Counted from the first letter of the stretch, positions 27,691-37,645 are shown. The stretch is 64,000 nucleotides of DNA from Sneathiella chungangensis (GCF_009882935.1 NZ_WTVA01000001.1:904410-968409); one strand, 5' to 3'. The notes: a model not told the origin generated them from the letters alone. Program-made: numbers and translations.

Positions 27691-27758
27691 GCCGATCACA
27701 ACTCCCGGCTCCGCCAGGGCGGGGCCGGAACCATCAAATTTCTGCGCCCCCATTTGCA

Positions 27759-28370
27759 TCACCAGCCCCCTCTCGTCAGCCATTCATCGAGTTGGCCAAC
27801 CCGATCCGCGCCCCAGAAGCGTTCCCCATCCACGATGAAGAAGGGCGCGCCGAAGACTTTCTTCTTGAAAACCGTCTCCTCAACCGAGGATTTGAACTCC
27901 GCCTTGATCTCGTCCGCCTGCACAGCCCCCATAAAGGCGGCGCGATCCAGACCTACTTCCTCCGCGATGTCGGCCACAATCGCGATATCGGAAATATCCT
28001 TGCCCGAGACGAAATAGGCGGCGAAAACGTTCTTCGCAAACTCGACGGCTTTTTCCGGGTCCTCCCGCGAAATCCAGAGAAACCCGCGGGACGCGCCCAG
28101 GGTCAGCTTCGGGAAGTCCGCCGGCATGACGAAGGGGATTTTGTGATAGCGGGCGGTGCGGTCGAAATCCATCCGCGAATAGTCCCCCTTCAGCGGATAT
28201 TGCGTGAGCGGAAAGGTCTTCTCGCCCTGCATGGCAATGCCCAGCATGAAGGGATGCCAGACAACCGCGCGCCCATGCTTCTCGGCGACCGGCCCGATCA
28301 CATGGCTGCCGAGATAGGCATAAGGCGAGGAAAAATCGAAATAAAAATCTATCGGGCCCGGCATCGTCAT
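27759..28370 (-). CDS. 2-hydroxychromene-2-carboxylate isomerase family protein (DsbA-like fold)
   Basis: This 203-residue protein is of the DsbA-like thioredoxin fold, in the kappa-GST/HCCA isomerase family. The N-terminal motif FYFDFSSPYAYLGSH puts a serine where disulfide oxidoreductases have cysteine. The C-terminal KKVFGAPFFIVDGERFWGADRV is the usual end. Such enzymes isomerise 2-hydroxychromene-2-carboxylate in aromatic degradation with glutathione, but many members next to acyl-CoA genes have no known substrate. It follows the acyl-CoA dehydrogenase gene after three bases. A second ATG six bases into the gene is an equally plausible start. Confidence 0.85.
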   Translation of the reverse strand: MTMPGPIDFYFDFSSPYAYLGSHVIGPVAEKHGRAVVWHPFMLGIAMQGEKTFPLTQYPLKGDYSRMDFDRTARYHKIPFVMPADFPKLTLGASRGFLWISREDPEKAVEFAKNVFAAYFVSGKDISDIAIVADIAEEVGLDRAAFMGAVQADEIKAEFKSSVEETVFKKKVFGAPFFIVDGERFWGADRVGQLDEWLTRGGW

Positions 28371-28373
28371 GCT

Positions 28374-29510
28374 CTACGCCGCCGCCAGGTTACGGGCGAT
28401 GACCAGCTTCTGGATGTCCGACGTGCCCTCATAAATCTGGCAGACCCGGACATCACGGTAGATCTTCTCGACCGGGTAGTCCGCGATATAACCATTCCCC
28501 CCGAGTGTCTGGATCGCGCCGGAGCAGACTTCCTCCGCCATTTCGGAGGCGAAGAGCTTGGCCATGCTGGCCTCAGTGAGGCAGGGTAGCCCCGCGTCTT
28601 TCAGGCTGGCCGCATGCAGCACCATCTGCCGCGCCACCTCCAGCTTGGTTGCCATATCCGCGAGGCGGAAGCCAACCGCCTGATGCTCGATAATCGCCTT
28701 TTCAAACGACTGGCGCTCCTTCGCATAGGCAATGGCATGGGCAAGGGCGGCCCCGGCCATGCCGACGCTTTGCGCGGCGATGCCGATACGGCCTGTTTCC
28801 AGATTGGCGAGCGCGATACGATATCCCGCCCCTTCCGGCCCCAACATATTCGCCGCCGGGATATGCACATCATCAAAGGCGATCTGGCAGGTATCGGAGG
28901 CTTTCTGCCCCAGTTTCTTCTCGATTGAAACGACGCGATATCCCTCACTGATCGTCGGCACGATGAAACAGCTGATCCCCTTCTTGCCCGCGTCGGGGTC
29001 GGTCACCGCGAAAACCAGCGCGACATCCGCCGTCTTGCCCGAGGTGATAAACTGCTTGGTGCCGCTTATGACATAATGATCGCCCTCTTTCCGCGCCCGG
29101 GTGCGAAGCGCCGAGGCATCCGATCCCGCCTGCGGTTCGGTCAGGCAAAAGGCGCCCAGTTCCTCACCTTTGGCAACCGGGACAAGGAAGGTGTTTTTCT
29201 GCGCTTCCGTTCCCTCTTTCAGGACGGCCGCGCAATAGGGCGAGTTATTCACGCTCATCACGGTCGAGAGGGCGCCGTCGCCGGCGGCAATTTCCATCAG
29301 CGCCAGCGCATAGGAAACGTAATCCGCCCCGGCCCCGCCATATTCTTCTGGCACGGTCATGCCCATCAGGCCGAGTGCGCCCATCTCGTTCAAAACACCG
29401 CGCGGAATGGACGATTGTTCTTCCCACTCGACAGAATTCGGGGCCAGACGATCTTGCGCAAAGTCACGCGCCATGTCGCGGATCATGGTCTGCTCTTCAG
29501 TTAAAATCAT
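28374..29510 (-). CDS. Acyl-CoA dehydrogenase (short/branched-chain type)
   Basis: This 378-residue FAD enzyme has the normal three domains: an N-terminal helical part (RDMARDFAQDRLAPN), a middle beta barrel with AFCLTEPQAGSDASALRTRA, and a C-terminal bundle with IQTLGGNGYIADYPVEKIYRD. The last helix carries IYEGTSDIQKL, where the glutamate is the catalytic base in short- and medium-chain enzymes. This differs from isovaleryl-CoA dehydrogenase at 30.8 kb, which has alanine there. It likely acts on another branched short-chain acyl-CoA, for example isobutyryl-CoA or 2-methylbutyryl-CoA. A good Shine-Dalgarno (GGGAG) precedes the ATG. Confidence 0.9.
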   Translation of the reverse strand: MILTEEQTMIRDMARDFAQDRLAPNSVEWEEQSSIPRGVLNEMGALGLMGMTVPEEYGGAGADYVSYALALMEIAAGDGALSTVMSVNNSPYCAAVLKEGTEAQKNTFLVPVAKGEELGAFCLTEPQAGSDASALRTRARKEGDHYVISGTKQFITSGKTADVALVFAVTDPDAGKKGISCFIVPTISEGYRVVSIEKKLGQKASDTCQIAFDDVHIPAANMLGPEGAGYRIALANLETGRIGIAAQSVGMAGAALAHAIAYAKERQSFEKAIIEHQAVGFRLADMATKLEVARQMVLHAASLKDAGLPCLTEASMAKLFASEMAEEVCSGAIQTLGGNGYIADYPVEKIYRDVRVCQIYEGTSDIQKLVIARNLAAA

Positions 29511-29540
29511 CCGGCTCCCTCCCTTCCGTTGCTTGCGCGT

Positions 29541-30728
29541 TTAGTTGACGAGTTCGAGCGCCATTGCCGTCGCTTCGCCGCCGCCGATGCAGAGAGAGGC
29601 AACACCGCGTGTCTTGCCGTATTTCTGCAGGGCAGAGAGGAGCGTGACAACGATCCGCGCCCCCGAAGCACCAACCGGATGGCCAAGCGCGCAGGCACCA
29701 CCATGCACATTGACCTTCTCATGATCGAGGCCAAGGTCCTTCATCGCCGCCATGGTGACGACAGCGAACGCTTCGTTAATCTCGAACAGATCAACATCGT
29801 CTTTTGTCCAGCCGACCTTGTCCATCACCTTCTGGATCGCATCGATCGGCGCCATGGTGAATTCGGACGGTTTGCGGGCATGGGTCGAATGGGCGAGGAA
29901 TTTCGCAATCGGCTTCAGGCCGCGCTTCTTTGCCTCGCTCTCCCGCATCAGGACGAGCGCAGCACCACCATCAGAGATGGATGAACTGTTCGCCGCCGTT
30001 ACTGTCCCGTCCTTCGCAAAGGCGGGCTTCAGGGAAGGAATTTTGTCCGGGTTGCCTTTAAGTGGCTGCTCATCCTTGTCGATGGTCACGTCGCCCTTGC
30101 GGGTCTTGACGGTCACCGGCGTAATTTCCGCGGCAAAAGTCCCATCTTCCGTTGCCTGTTTCGCCCGCCGCAGCGATTCAATCGCATATGAATCCTGCGC
30201 TTCCCGGGTAAACTGGTAAAGACCTGCCGTTTCCTCAGCAAAGCTGCCCATCAGGCGGCCTTCCTCATAGGCATCCTCCAGACCGTCCAGGAACATATGG
30301 TCCTTCACCTCGCCATGGCCCAGCCGAAGGCCGGTCCGCATTTTCGGCAGGATATAGGGGGCGTTGGTCATGCTTTCAAATCCGCCCGCGACAACGACAT
30401 TGTTGCTGCCGGCCATCAGCGCGTCATAGCCATACATCGCCGCGCGCATGCCGGAGCCGCACATCTTGTTGACGGTGGTGCAGCCGACACTGTCGGGGAT
30501 GCCCGCGCCGAAGGAGGCCTGGCGCGCCGGCGCCTGGCCGAGACCGGCGGGAAGAACGCAGCCCATGATCACTTCGTCAATATCGGTTCCGGTGACCCCG
30601 GCGCGGTCCATCGCCGCCTTGATCGCAACGGCGCCCAGTTCGGGGGCCTTGACCTCTGAAAGGTCGCCCTGGAACCCGCCCATTGGCGTCCGTGCCATAC
30701 CAACGATGACAATTGGATCTTCACTCAT
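29541..30728 (-). CDS. Acetyl-CoA C-acetyltransferase (thiolase)
   Basis: This 395-residue thiolase has all the catalytic parts: the nucleophilic cysteine in NKMCGSGMRAAMYG, the NEAFA motif, the histidine in GGACALGHPVGASGARI, and the second cysteine in SLCIGGGEATAM near the C-terminus. In this setting it should cleave acetoacetyl-CoA to acetyl-CoA, or condense it, after HMG-CoA lyase has released acetoacetate. It lies 42 bases downstream of isovaleryl-CoA dehydrogenase and 30 bases upstream of the second acyl-CoA dehydrogenase, so all are probably one unit. Confidence 0.92.
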   Translation of the reverse strand: MSEDPIVIVGMARTPMGGFQGDLSEVKAPELGAVAIKAAMDRAGVTGTDIDEVIMGCVLPAGLGQAPARQASFGAGIPDSVGCTTVNKMCGSGMRAAMYGYDALMAGSNNVVVAGGFESMTNAPYILPKMRTGLRLGHGEVKDHMFLDGLEDAYEEGRLMGSFAEETAGLYQFTREAQDSYAIESLRRAKQATEDGTFAAEITPVTVKTRKGDVTIDKDEQPLKGNPDKIPSLKPAFAKDGTVTAANSSSISDGGAALVLMRESEAKKRGLKPIAKFLAHSTHARKPSEFTMAPIDAIQKVMDKVGWTKDDVDLFEINEAFAVVTMAAMKDLGLDHEKVNVHGGACALGHPVGASGARIVVTLLSALQKYGKTRGVASLCIGGGEATAMALELVN

Positions 30729-30770
30729 TTTTTTCTCCTTATCATTTATCGAAGATGTGCCTTCGTGAAC

Positions 30771-31943
30771 TTAACTTGTTTCATCAAAGAGTTCGCGCCC
30801 GATCAGCATCCGCCGAACTTCGCTGGTACCCGCGCCAATTTCATAGAGTTTGGCATCGCGGAGCAAACGTCCCGTCGGATATTCGTTGATATAGCCATTG
30901 CCGCCCAGCGCCTGGATCGCCTCCAGCGCCATCCAGGTGGCCTTCTCCGCCGCATAGAGGATCACCCCGGCGGCATCCTTTCGTGTCGTCTCGCCGCGGT
31001 CGCAGGCCCGGGCAACGGCATAGACATAGGCCTTGCAGGCATTCATGGTCGAATACATGTCGGCGATTTTACCCTGCATCAGCTGGAAGGTGCCGATGGG
31101 CTGGCCGAATTGTTCGCGGTCATGGATATAGGGAATGACCGCGTCCATGCAGGCCTGCATGATACCGAGCGGACCGGCGGAAAGCACGACCCGCTCATAG
31201 TCAAGGCCACTCATCAGCACCCGGACACCCTCGTTAAGCGGCCCGAGAATATTTTCCTCCGGCACCTCGCAATCCTCGAACACCAGTTCGCAGGTGTTGG
31301 AACCGCGCATACCGAGTTTGTCGAGCTTCTGCGCCGTGGAAAAGCCGGGGAATCCCTTTTCAATGATGAAGGCGGTAATGCCGCGCGGCCCGGCGTCCGG
31401 CACCGTTTTCGCATAGACCACCAGCACATCGGCGTCGGGCCCGTTGGTGATCCAGAATTTATTGCCGTTCAGGATATAGCGATCGCCCTTTTTGTCGGCG
31501 CGAAGCCGCATGGACACAACGTCCGACCCCGCCCCCGGCTCGCTCATAGCAAGGGCGCCCACATGATCCCCGCTGATCAGCTTGGGAAGATATTTCTGCT
31601 TCTGCGCGGCGTTGCCGTTGCGGCGGATCTGGTTGACGCACAGGTTCGAATGGGCGCCGTAGGAAAGCCCGACCGAGGCCGACGCCCGGCTTATTTCCTC
31701 AACGGCGATACAATGCTCGAGATAGCCCAGCGCCGATCCGCCATATTCCTCCTCCACCGTAATGCCGAGAAGTCCGAGATCGCCCATCTTCTTCCACATA
31801 TCCATCGGGAACTGGTTCGTCGCGTCGATCTCGGCGGCCCGCGGCGCAAGTTCCTCCTGCGCGAAGCTCGCGACCGTATCGCGGAGCATGTCGGCGGTTT
31901 CGCCAAGACCGAAATTCAGACCGGGAAAATGAATTGCTGACAT
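30771..31943 (-). CDS. liuA: Isovaleryl-CoA dehydrogenase
   Basis: This 390-residue acyl-CoA dehydrogenase oxidises isovaleryl-CoA to 3-methylcrotonyl-CoA. The start [21 protein letters not shown] is typical of the family. The catalytic glutamate is at the isovaleryl-specific position in [15 protein letters not shown]. The usual C-terminal glutamate site instead reads [13 protein letters not shown], an alanine, which is the mark of isovaleryl-CoA dehydrogenase. The electrons pass to ETF. It starts a unit with the thiolase and second dehydrogenase; the carboxylase genes that use its product lie 4 kb further on. Confidence 0.94.
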   Translation of the reverse strand: MSAIHFPGLNFGLGETADMLRDTVASFAQEELAPRAAEIDATNQFPMDMWKKMGDLGLLGITVEEEYGGSALGYLEHCIAVEEISRASASVGLSYGAHSNLCVNQIRRNGNAAQKQKYLPKLISGDHVGALAMSEPGAGSDVVSMRLRADKKGDRYILNGNKFWITNGPDADVLVVYAKTVPDAGPRGITAFIIEKGFPGFSTAQKLDKLGMRGSNTCELVFEDCEVPEENILGPLNEGVRVLMSGLDYERVVLSAGPLGIMQACMDAVIPYIHDREQFGQPIGTFQLMQGKIADMYSTMNACKAYVYAVARACDRGETTRKDAAGVILYAAEKATWMALEAIQALGGNGYINEYPTGRLLRDAKLYEIGAGTSEVRRMLIGRELFDETS

Positions 31944-32031
31944 CGTTTTTCCTTACCTTCAAACAAGATTGAGTTGCTGGCTGATGGATACGCGACGGGC
32001 CCAGCAGGATTAATATGGCGCGGCAACGCAT

Positions 32032-32514
32032 TCATGTCGATACCACGTCACGCCCAAAGTTCACCTGATCCGATTTTCCCGTCAGGCACATCATCGTAAA
32101 CAGTCCCGTGAGGCAATGCCTCCTCTCGCCGCTTTCTTCCGCATAGGCGTCCGCCTGGCAGACAAAAAGCGTCTTTCCGGCTTTGACGACCTGCGCCCGC
32201 GCCCGCAAGCGCGTTCCTTGCGCGGGGTTCAGAAAGTTCACCTTGAACTCCGTCGTCAGAACGGTACTGTCCGGCGGATAAAGGGAGTAGCAGGCATAGC
32301 CGGCCGCAGAATCCGTGAGCGCCGAGACAAGGCCGCCGTGGAAAAACCCATGCTGCTGCGTCAGGCCCGGACGTCTCTCGAGCGCGAGTTCGCAAAGCCC
32401 CGGCTCCAGCCGGTCGATCCAGGCCCCGATGTCCGCCATATAGGGCTGGCGCGCGAAACTGTCTCGCACGACATGGTCATAATCCGGATTACGCGGCTTG
32501 AAGTCTGCCAACAT
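32032..32514 (-). CDS. PaaI-family hotdog-fold thioesterase
   Basis: This protein of about 160 residues has a single hotdog domain. The active-site helix is QQHGFFHGGLVSALTDSAAGYAC, with the HGG motif and the acidic residue that polarises water. It also shows the TVLTTEFKVNFLNPAQGTRLRARAQVV strand pattern of PaaI enzymes. It should hydrolyse an acyl-CoA or aryl-CoA. I start it at ATG 32514 (MLADFKPRN); an upstream ATG would add 13 charged residues. It is divergent from a LysR-type regulator that may control it. Confidence 0.85.
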   Translation of the reverse strand: MLADFKPRNPDYDHVVRDSFARQPYMADIGAWIDRLEPGLCELALERRPGLTQQHGFFHGGLVSALTDSAAGYACYSLYPPDSTVLTTEFKVNFLNPAQGTRLRARAQVVKAGKTLFVCQADAYAEESGERRHCLTGLFTMMCLTGKSDQVNFGRDVVST

Positions 32515-32600
32515 GTCCCGTTCCCGCTTTATGAACCGTTTGCATCCTCTCACCGCAGCCGGTTCTACCTGTTATTTGGCTGGAATATAAGGAATTTATG

Positions 32601-32639
32601 TCAATAGATAAAATCATTTGTTTCGATCATAACTATTGA
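32601..32639. promoter_or_regulatory. Inverted repeat in the thioesterase/LysR intergenic region
   Basis: TCAATAG (32601-32607) and CTATTGA (32633-32639) are exact inverted copies, 25 bases apart, in an AT-rich divergent spacer just upstream of the LysR start at 32653. The layout fits a regulator-binding region, though the classical T-N11-A box is not obvious. Confidence 0.35.
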
Positions 32640-32652
32640 TATCATCTATAGC

Positions 32653-33552
32653 ATGGATATTTACCAGCTCAGATATTTTCTCGCCATCGTCGAGACGAAC
32701 AATTTCTCCCGTGCGGCGGAACGCGCCTTCGTTAGCCAGCCAACCCTGTCGGCGGGCATCAAAAAGCTGGAGACGGAACTCGGTACGCCGCTCTTCAACC
32801 GCGATGCCCGGAAAATTTCCCTGACGGAGGCAGGTCGCCGTTTCCTGCCCCATGCGCGGACCATTATCTATGAATGCAATGCCGCGAAATCGGACATCGT
32901 ACGCAAAAGCCCGGTCCGGCGATTGCAGCTTGGCCTGTTGCGCAGCGCGCCTAGCGCGCGCGTCGCCGCCCTTCTCGACGACTTTGGCAAAGCCCATCCG
33001 GACATCCAGATCTCCATCAAGGACGGATCGACGGCGCAGCTCCAACGCTGGCTCGACGAAGGGCGCATCGATGTCGCCCTCTCGGTGACACCGGATGCCG
33101 AAAGCAACACGGAATTTGTGCAGCTTTATAAATGGAAATACATGGTTGCCGTTCCCTCGGGCCATTCCTTTTCCGGCAGGAACGCCATTCCGCTAAAGGA
33201 GCTCGACCGGCTCGATTTCCTGCATCGCACCCATTGCGAGGCGGAAACGGAACTCACCCGCATGTTCGCGAGCGCCGGCGTCAACCCGCATATCATTTTC
33301 CGTACAGACCAGGACGAGAAGGCGCTGGCGTTCGTCGGCGCGGGCCTTGGCCTTTGCATGATGCCCGATATCCTGAACGCGCCCGGCGTTACGCTTCTGC
33401 CCGTGGAGGGGATTAATATCTACCGCACGATCGGCCTTGTCTGGCGGGCAAAAGACGAAAACGATCTTATCCGCTCCTTCCAGATGTTCGCGGTCAGCCA
33501 TGACTGGTATCCCGAACGGGCGGGCAGCAAAAATCTCGACTGGGCGCGCTAG
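32653..33552 (+). CDS. LysR-family transcriptional regulator
   Basis: This 299-residue regulator has a winged helix-turn-helix in residues 1-60 (NNFSRAAERAFVSQPTLSAGIKKLE, then TPLFNRDARKISLTEAG). The linker helix is followed by a substrate-binding periplasmic-protein-like domain (RLQLGLLRSAPSARVAALLDDF and onwards). Its recognition helix and the GTDQ-like region suggest a CysB/OxyR-like type, but the inducer is unknown. It is divergent from the thioesterase gene with 138 bases between starts and converges on mgtE with five bases between ends. Confidence 0.9.
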   Translation: MDIYQLRYFLAIVETNNFSRAAERAFVSQPTLSAGIKKLETELGTPLFNRDARKISLTEAGRRFLPHARTIIYECNAAKSDIVRKSPVRRLQLGLLRSAPSARVAALLDDFGKAHPDIQISIKDGSTAQLQRWLDEGRIDVALSVTPDAESNTEFVQLYKWKYMVAVPSGHSFSGRNAIPLKELDRLDFLHRTHCEAETELTRMFASAGVNPHIIFRTDQDEKALAFVGAGLGLCMMPDILNAPGVTLLPVEGINIYRTIGLVWRAKDENDLIRSFQMFAVSHDWYPERAGSKNLDWAR

Positions 33553-33557
33553 GCGGC

Positions 33558-34961
33558 TTAAATCAGCACGAGGGTCGCGAGGCCGAGGAAGGCGACAAAG
33601 CCGACGATATCCGTTACCGTCGTCACGAAGACGCTGGAGGCGATGGCCGGGTCGATATTCATCTTGTCGAGCGTGACCGGCACCACCATTCCCGCGATGC
33701 CAGCCACGAGAATATTCACGATCATCGCCAGCGCGATAATGGCGCCGATTTCCGGATCGGCAAACCAGGCCCAGGCGATGCCGCCGATCAGCACCGCGAA
33801 AACGCAGCCGTTCAGAAACGCGACCATCGCCTCTTTTCGCAATATCCGGAGCACGTTGGCGGCGGTAAGTTCCTTCGTCGCCAGCGCCCGCACCGCCACG
33901 GTCAGGGTCTGGGTGCCCGCGTTGCCGCCCATGCTGGCGACAATCGGCATCAGGACGGCAAGCGCAATAATCGCCTCCATCGTCGCATCGAAAAAGCTGA
34001 TCGCGACGGAGGCGGCAATGGCCGTCAGCAGGTTGACGAACAGCCAGAGGAAGCGCGCGCGGGTTGTCGAATAGACGCTGCCGAACAGGTCGTCCTCCGA
34101 CACGCCGCCGAGCCGGAGGATGTCTTCTTCCGCCTCTTCACTGATAACATCGACGATATCGTCAACCGTGATCACACCGATCAGCGCGCCGTCATCGTTC
34201 ACCACGGCCGCGGAAGCGAGGCGGTATTGCTGGAAGAGATAGGCGACGTCTTCCTGGTCCATATCGACCGGGATGAGCTTCTGCTCCGTATCCATGATAT
34301 CGCGTACGAGGACATCGCGCTTGCTCCGCATCGCGCGGTTGAGCGGGACCGTGCCAATCGGGTGGTGACGCGGATCGACCACGAAGATTTCGTAAAATTC
34401 ATCCGGCAAGTCTTCGGTATCGCGCATGTAGTCGATGGTCTGACCGATGTTCCAGTATTCCGGAACGGCGATCAGGTTGCGCTGCATCAACCGGCCGGCG
34501 CTGTCCTCACCGTAGGAGAGGCCTTCCTGCAGGGCGGCGCGGTCATCCGGCGGGATCTCGTTCAGGACCTCGCGCTGCTCCTCCTCCTCGAAATTCTCGA
34601 GAAAATCGACGGCGTCATCGAGTTCGAGCTCATTGAGGAAGGCGGCAATCTCCGCCGGCTCCATTTCATCGACAAGATGGTCCCGGACATTCTCGTCAAG
34701 AGCCGAATAGACATCGGGTTCCAGACGCCCTTCCATGATCTTGAGGAACGGCAGGCGCAGCTTCGGCTTGAGCTGTTCGATCAGGTCGGCGACGTCGGCG
34801 GAATGCCAGTCCTCCAGCTTTTCATGAATGAAAAGCGCGTCGTCGCGCTCGACCGCGTCCTGGATTTCCTGGACGATTTCGTCGCTCAGCCCATAGGTCG
34901 GCGTGGCGCTTTCTTCCGCGAGAGCGACGTCATCCTCGGTCTTTTCCGTTGCATCGGACAT
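33558..34961 (-). CDS. mgtE: Magnesium transporter MgtE
   Basis: This 467-residue Mg2+ channel has an N-terminal MgtE_N superhelical domain (QIKPKLRLPFLKIMEGRLEP-like repeats), a pair of CBS domains (about residues 155-275), and five C-terminal transmembrane helices starting at FLWLFVNLLTAIAASVAISF. The family signature VLMPIVASMGGNAGTQTLTV is in the membrane part, and the last helices end with the DIVGF motif near the ion gate. I choose ATG 34961, preceded by AAGG; a TTG six bases earlier is the alternative. It starts two bases after the maeB stop, so the genes are co-expressed. Channel gating by intracellular Mg2+ is known for the family. Confidence 0.94.
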   Translation of the reverse strand: MSDATEKTEDDVALAEESATPTYGLSDEIVQEIQDAVERDDALFIHEKLEDWHSADVADLIEQLKPKLRLPFLKIMEGRLEPDVYSALDENVRDHLVDEMEPAEIAAFLNELELDDAVDFLENFEEEEQREVLNEIPPDDRAALQEGLSYGEDSAGRLMQRNLIAVPEYWNIGQTIDYMRDTEDLPDEFYEIFVVDPRHHPIGTVPLNRAMRSKRDVLVRDIMDTEQKLIPVDMDQEDVAYLFQQYRLASAAVVNDDGALIGVITVDDIVDVISEEAEEDILRLGGVSEDDLFGSVYSTTRARFLWLFVNLLTAIAASVAISFFDATMEAIIALAVLMPIVASMGGNAGTQTLTVAVRALATKELTAANVLRILRKEAMVAFLNGCVFAVLIGGIAWAWFADPEIGAIIALAMIVNILVAGIAGMVVPVTLDKMNIDPAIASSVFVTTVTDIVGFVAFLGLATLVLI

Positions 34962-34963
34962 AA

Positions 34964-37291
34964 TCAACCTTCATCTATAAGACGTTCTCTCCGCGCGACG
35001 GGTCCCGGCATCATTTTGCCCGCCTTGTGGTCCTGCGCATCCACCGCCGCGATTGCCGTCATGTTGACGAGGCCCCGCACCGTAATTGAGGCGGCGGTGA
35101 CATGCACCGATTTTGACATGCCGATCAATATCGGGCCGACGGCAATTCCGTTGCCGATGCTCTTAGCAATATTATAGCTGATATTCGCCGCATCAAGATT
35201 AGGCATGATTAAAAGATTGGCTGCCCCCTGCAGGCGGGAGTTCGGGAAGATCGCCTCGCGGATCGCCGGGATCAGGGCCGTATCCGCCTTCATCTCCCCT
35301 TCGATCTCGAGTTCCGGCGCCAGCTTCTCGATAATCGCGAGCGCTTTGCGGGCGTTCCGGGCCGAGGGCATGTCGGTCGAGCCGAAATTGGAATAGGACA
35401 GCAAGGCCGCCTTGGGTTCGATTCCGAAGCGCCGCACTTCATCGGCGGAGAGGATCGCGAGTTCGGCCAGTTCCTCCGGCGTATGTTCGTGGCTGATCTG
35501 GGTATCAGTGAAAAAGAGCGTCCGGTCAGGCATGATGAGAAGATGCAGCGCCGAGGCATCACGGACCCCTTCGCGGAACGGGATAATGTCGGAGACGCGG
35601 CGGTAATGCTGGTCATATTTGCCGAAGGTGCCGCAAATCATCGCATCCGCATGTCCGAGATGCACCATCATCGCGCCGATGATTGTGGTATTGGTGCGGA
35701 TGCGCGCCTTCGCCGTCTCCACATCGACGCCGAAGCGTTCGCGGAGCTTGTGATAGGCCTGCCAATATTCCCGGTAGCGCGGATCGTCTTCCGGATCGAC
35801 AATCTCGAAATCAATACCGGGCTTGATCCGGAGGCCCAGCTTTTTCACGCGATATTCGATGACCTTCGTCCGGCCGATGAGGATGGGCGATGCCAGCCCT
35901 TCGTCCACCACCGTCTGCGCCGCCTGCAGGACCCGCTCCTCCTCGCCTTCGGCATAGGCGACATGCATGAGTTCCTGGCGCGCCCGGTCGAAGAGGGGTT
36001 TCATGACGAAGCCGGTCCGGTAGACGAAATGCGAAAGGCGCTGGTGATATTTCTCAAGATCGTCTATCGGGCGCGTCGCGACGCCACTGTCCATCGCCGC
36101 CTTGGCAACCGCGAAGGAGACATGCAGATACAGGCGCGGATCGAAGGGTGTCGGGATCAGATAATCGGGCCCGAAGCTCGCCTGCGTACCGCCATAGGCT
36201 TTGGAAACGATATCCGACTGCTCCGCCATGGCAAGATCGGCGATGGCCTTCACCGCGGCGATTTTCATCTCCTCATTGATTTCCGTCGCCCCGACATCGA
36301 GAGCACCCCGAAACAGATAGGGAAAGCAGAGGACGTTATTCACCTGGTTCGGATAGTCCGACCGGCCCGTCGCGATTATCGCATCCGGCCGCACGGCCTT
36401 TGCTTCTTCGGGCAAGATTTCCGGCGTCGGATTGGCGAGCGCCAGGATGATCGGCTTGTCCGCCATCGTCGCCACCATCTCGGGCTTGAGCGCGCCGGGT
36501 CCGGAACAGCCGAGGAAGATGTCCGCGCCATGCATGGCGTCGGCCAGCGTGCGTTTGTTGGTATCGACGGCGAAGACGGACTTGTAGGGATCCATTTCCA
36601 CCTTTCGCCCCTCATAGACCACGCCGTGAATATCGCAGACGATGATATTCTCTTTCGGAAGGCCGAGGCTCACCAGGAGATTGAGGCAGGCGAGCGCCGC
36701 CGCACCAGCACCGCAGGTCGTCAGCCGTACTTCCTTGATATCCTTCTCGACAACCCGAAGCGCGTTATAGACGGCGGCCGCAACACAGATGGCCGTGCCA
36801 TGCTGATCGTCATGAAAAACCGGGATATTCATCCGCTCGCGGCAGAGCTTCTCGACGACGAAGCATTCCGGCGCCTTGATATCCTCAAGGTTGATGCCGC
36901 CAAAGGTCGGCTCCATCGCGGCAATGATATCGACGAGTTTTTCCGGGTCCCTTTCGTCGAGCTCAATATCGAAGACGTCAATTCCAGCGAATTTCTTGAA
37001 CAGGACCGCCTTTCCCTCCATCACCGGCTTGGAGGCCAGCGGCCCGATCGCGCCGAGACCAAGAACCGCCGTCCCGTTGGTGACGACGCCAACCAGATTG
37101 CCCCGCGCCGTCAGCTCGGCCGCCTGCACAGGATCATCGGCGATGGCAAGGCAGGGATGCGCCACGCCCGGTGAATAGGCAAGCGCCAGGTCGGTTTGCG
37201 TATCCATCGGCTTGGTCGGCATTATCGTCAGCTTTCCGGGTTTCGGAAACCGATGATAATCCATCGCTTTTTCAGAAATGTCCTTTGTCAT
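34964..37291 (-). CDS. maeB: NADP-dependent malic enzyme (MaeB type, with phosphotransacetylase-like domain)
   Basis: This 775-residue protein couples an N-terminal malic enzyme, which converts malate to pyruvate, CO2 and NADPH, to a C-terminal domain related to phosphotransacetylase. In the first half [21 protein letters not shown] and [21 protein letters not shown] mark the catalytic and metal site, and [13 protein letters not shown] the NADP site. The C-terminal domain includes [20 protein letters not shown]; in MaeB proteins this part binds acetyl-CoA as an allosteric effector. The ATG at 37291 follows AGGGAAGC. The enzyme needs divalent metal, and mgtE is directly downstream. Confidence 0.94.
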   Translation of the reverse strand: MTKDISEKAMDYHRFPKPGKLTIMPTKPMDTQTDLALAYSPGVAHPCLAIADDPVQAAELTARGNLVGVVTNGTAVLGLGAIGPLASKPVMEGKAVLFKKFAGIDVFDIELDERDPEKLVDIIAAMEPTFGGINLEDIKAPECFVVEKLCRERMNIPVFHDDQHGTAICVAAAVYNALRVVEKDIKEVRLTTCGAGAAALACLNLLVSLGLPKENIIVCDIHGVVYEGRKVEMDPYKSVFAVDTNKRTLADAMHGADIFLGCSGPGALKPEMVATMADKPIILALANPTPEILPEEAKAVRPDAIIATGRSDYPNQVNNVLCFPYLFRGALDVGATEINEEMKIAAVKAIADLAMAEQSDIVSKAYGGTQASFGPDYLIPTPFDPRLYLHVSFAVAKAAMDSGVATRPIDDLEKYHQRLSHFVYRTGFVMKPLFDRARQELMHVAYAEGEEERVLQAAQTVVDEGLASPILIGRTKVIEYRVKKLGLRIKPGIDFEIVDPEDDPRYREYWQAYHKLRERFGVDVETAKARIRTNTTIIGAMMVHLGHADAMICGTFGKYDQHYRRVSDIIPFREGVRDASALHLLIMPDRTLFFTDTQISHEHTPEELAELAILSADEVRRFGIEPKAALLSYSNFGSTDMPSARNARKALAIIEKLAPELEIEGEMKADTALIPAIREAIFPNSRLQGAANLLIMPNLDAANISYNIAKSIGNGIAVGPILIGMSKSVHVTAASITVRGLVNMTAIAAVDAQDHKAGKMMPGPVARRERLIDEG

Positions 37292-37493
37292 GCTTCCCTG
37301 CTCTCCTGAATAAAACCAGTGCCTGCATGTACACGATGACAATACCCGGCACCACCATAAATACAGTAGCGGCATCAATATTTTAAGGGAATACGAGAAC
37401 GCCCCTATACCACCCTATCATAGCGCAGTTGGGGAAAGTTTCATGAAATTGTTATGGAATATTTCCAGGCTGCCCCTGAGGGGGAGGAAAAAA

Positions 37494-37579
37494 TGGTGCG
37501 GTCGAGAAGACTCGAACTTCCACCCGTGTTACCGGACAGCGACCTCAACGCTGCGCGTCTACCATTCCGCCACGACCGC
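37494..37579 (-). tRNA. tRNA-Leu (anticodon GAG)
   Basis: The minus strand folds into a class II tRNA. The acceptor stem is GCGGTCG with CGACCGC, discriminator A, and an encoded CCA. The anticodon stem CAGCG/CGCTG closes a loop TTGAGGT, giving anticodon GAG, which reads CUC and CUU. A long variable arm and a T-loop GTTCGAGTC are present. The total is 86 bases. A TTGCGC box (37616-37621) and a TATTCC box (37593-37598), 17 bases apart, could be its promoter. Confidence 0.95.
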
Positions 37580-37592
37580 ACAATGGATCAGG

Positions 37593-37621
37593 GGAATAAC
37601 AAATGTTTACACCCTGCGCAA
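37593..37621 (-). promoter_or_regulatory. Candidate promoter of tRNA-Leu
   Basis: TTGCGC at 37616-37621 and TATTCC at 37593-37598 are spaced by 17 bases on the minus strand, ending 13 bases before the tRNA 5' end. It is a match of moderate quality to a sigma70 promoter. Confidence 0.4.
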
Positions 37622-37645
37622 CAACTGAATCGCTATTTCCGCGAA

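Noticed and set aside
35483..37174. A 563-codon plus-strand frame opposite maeB
   Set aside because: Antisense shadow of a complete malic enzyme gene, with no domain.
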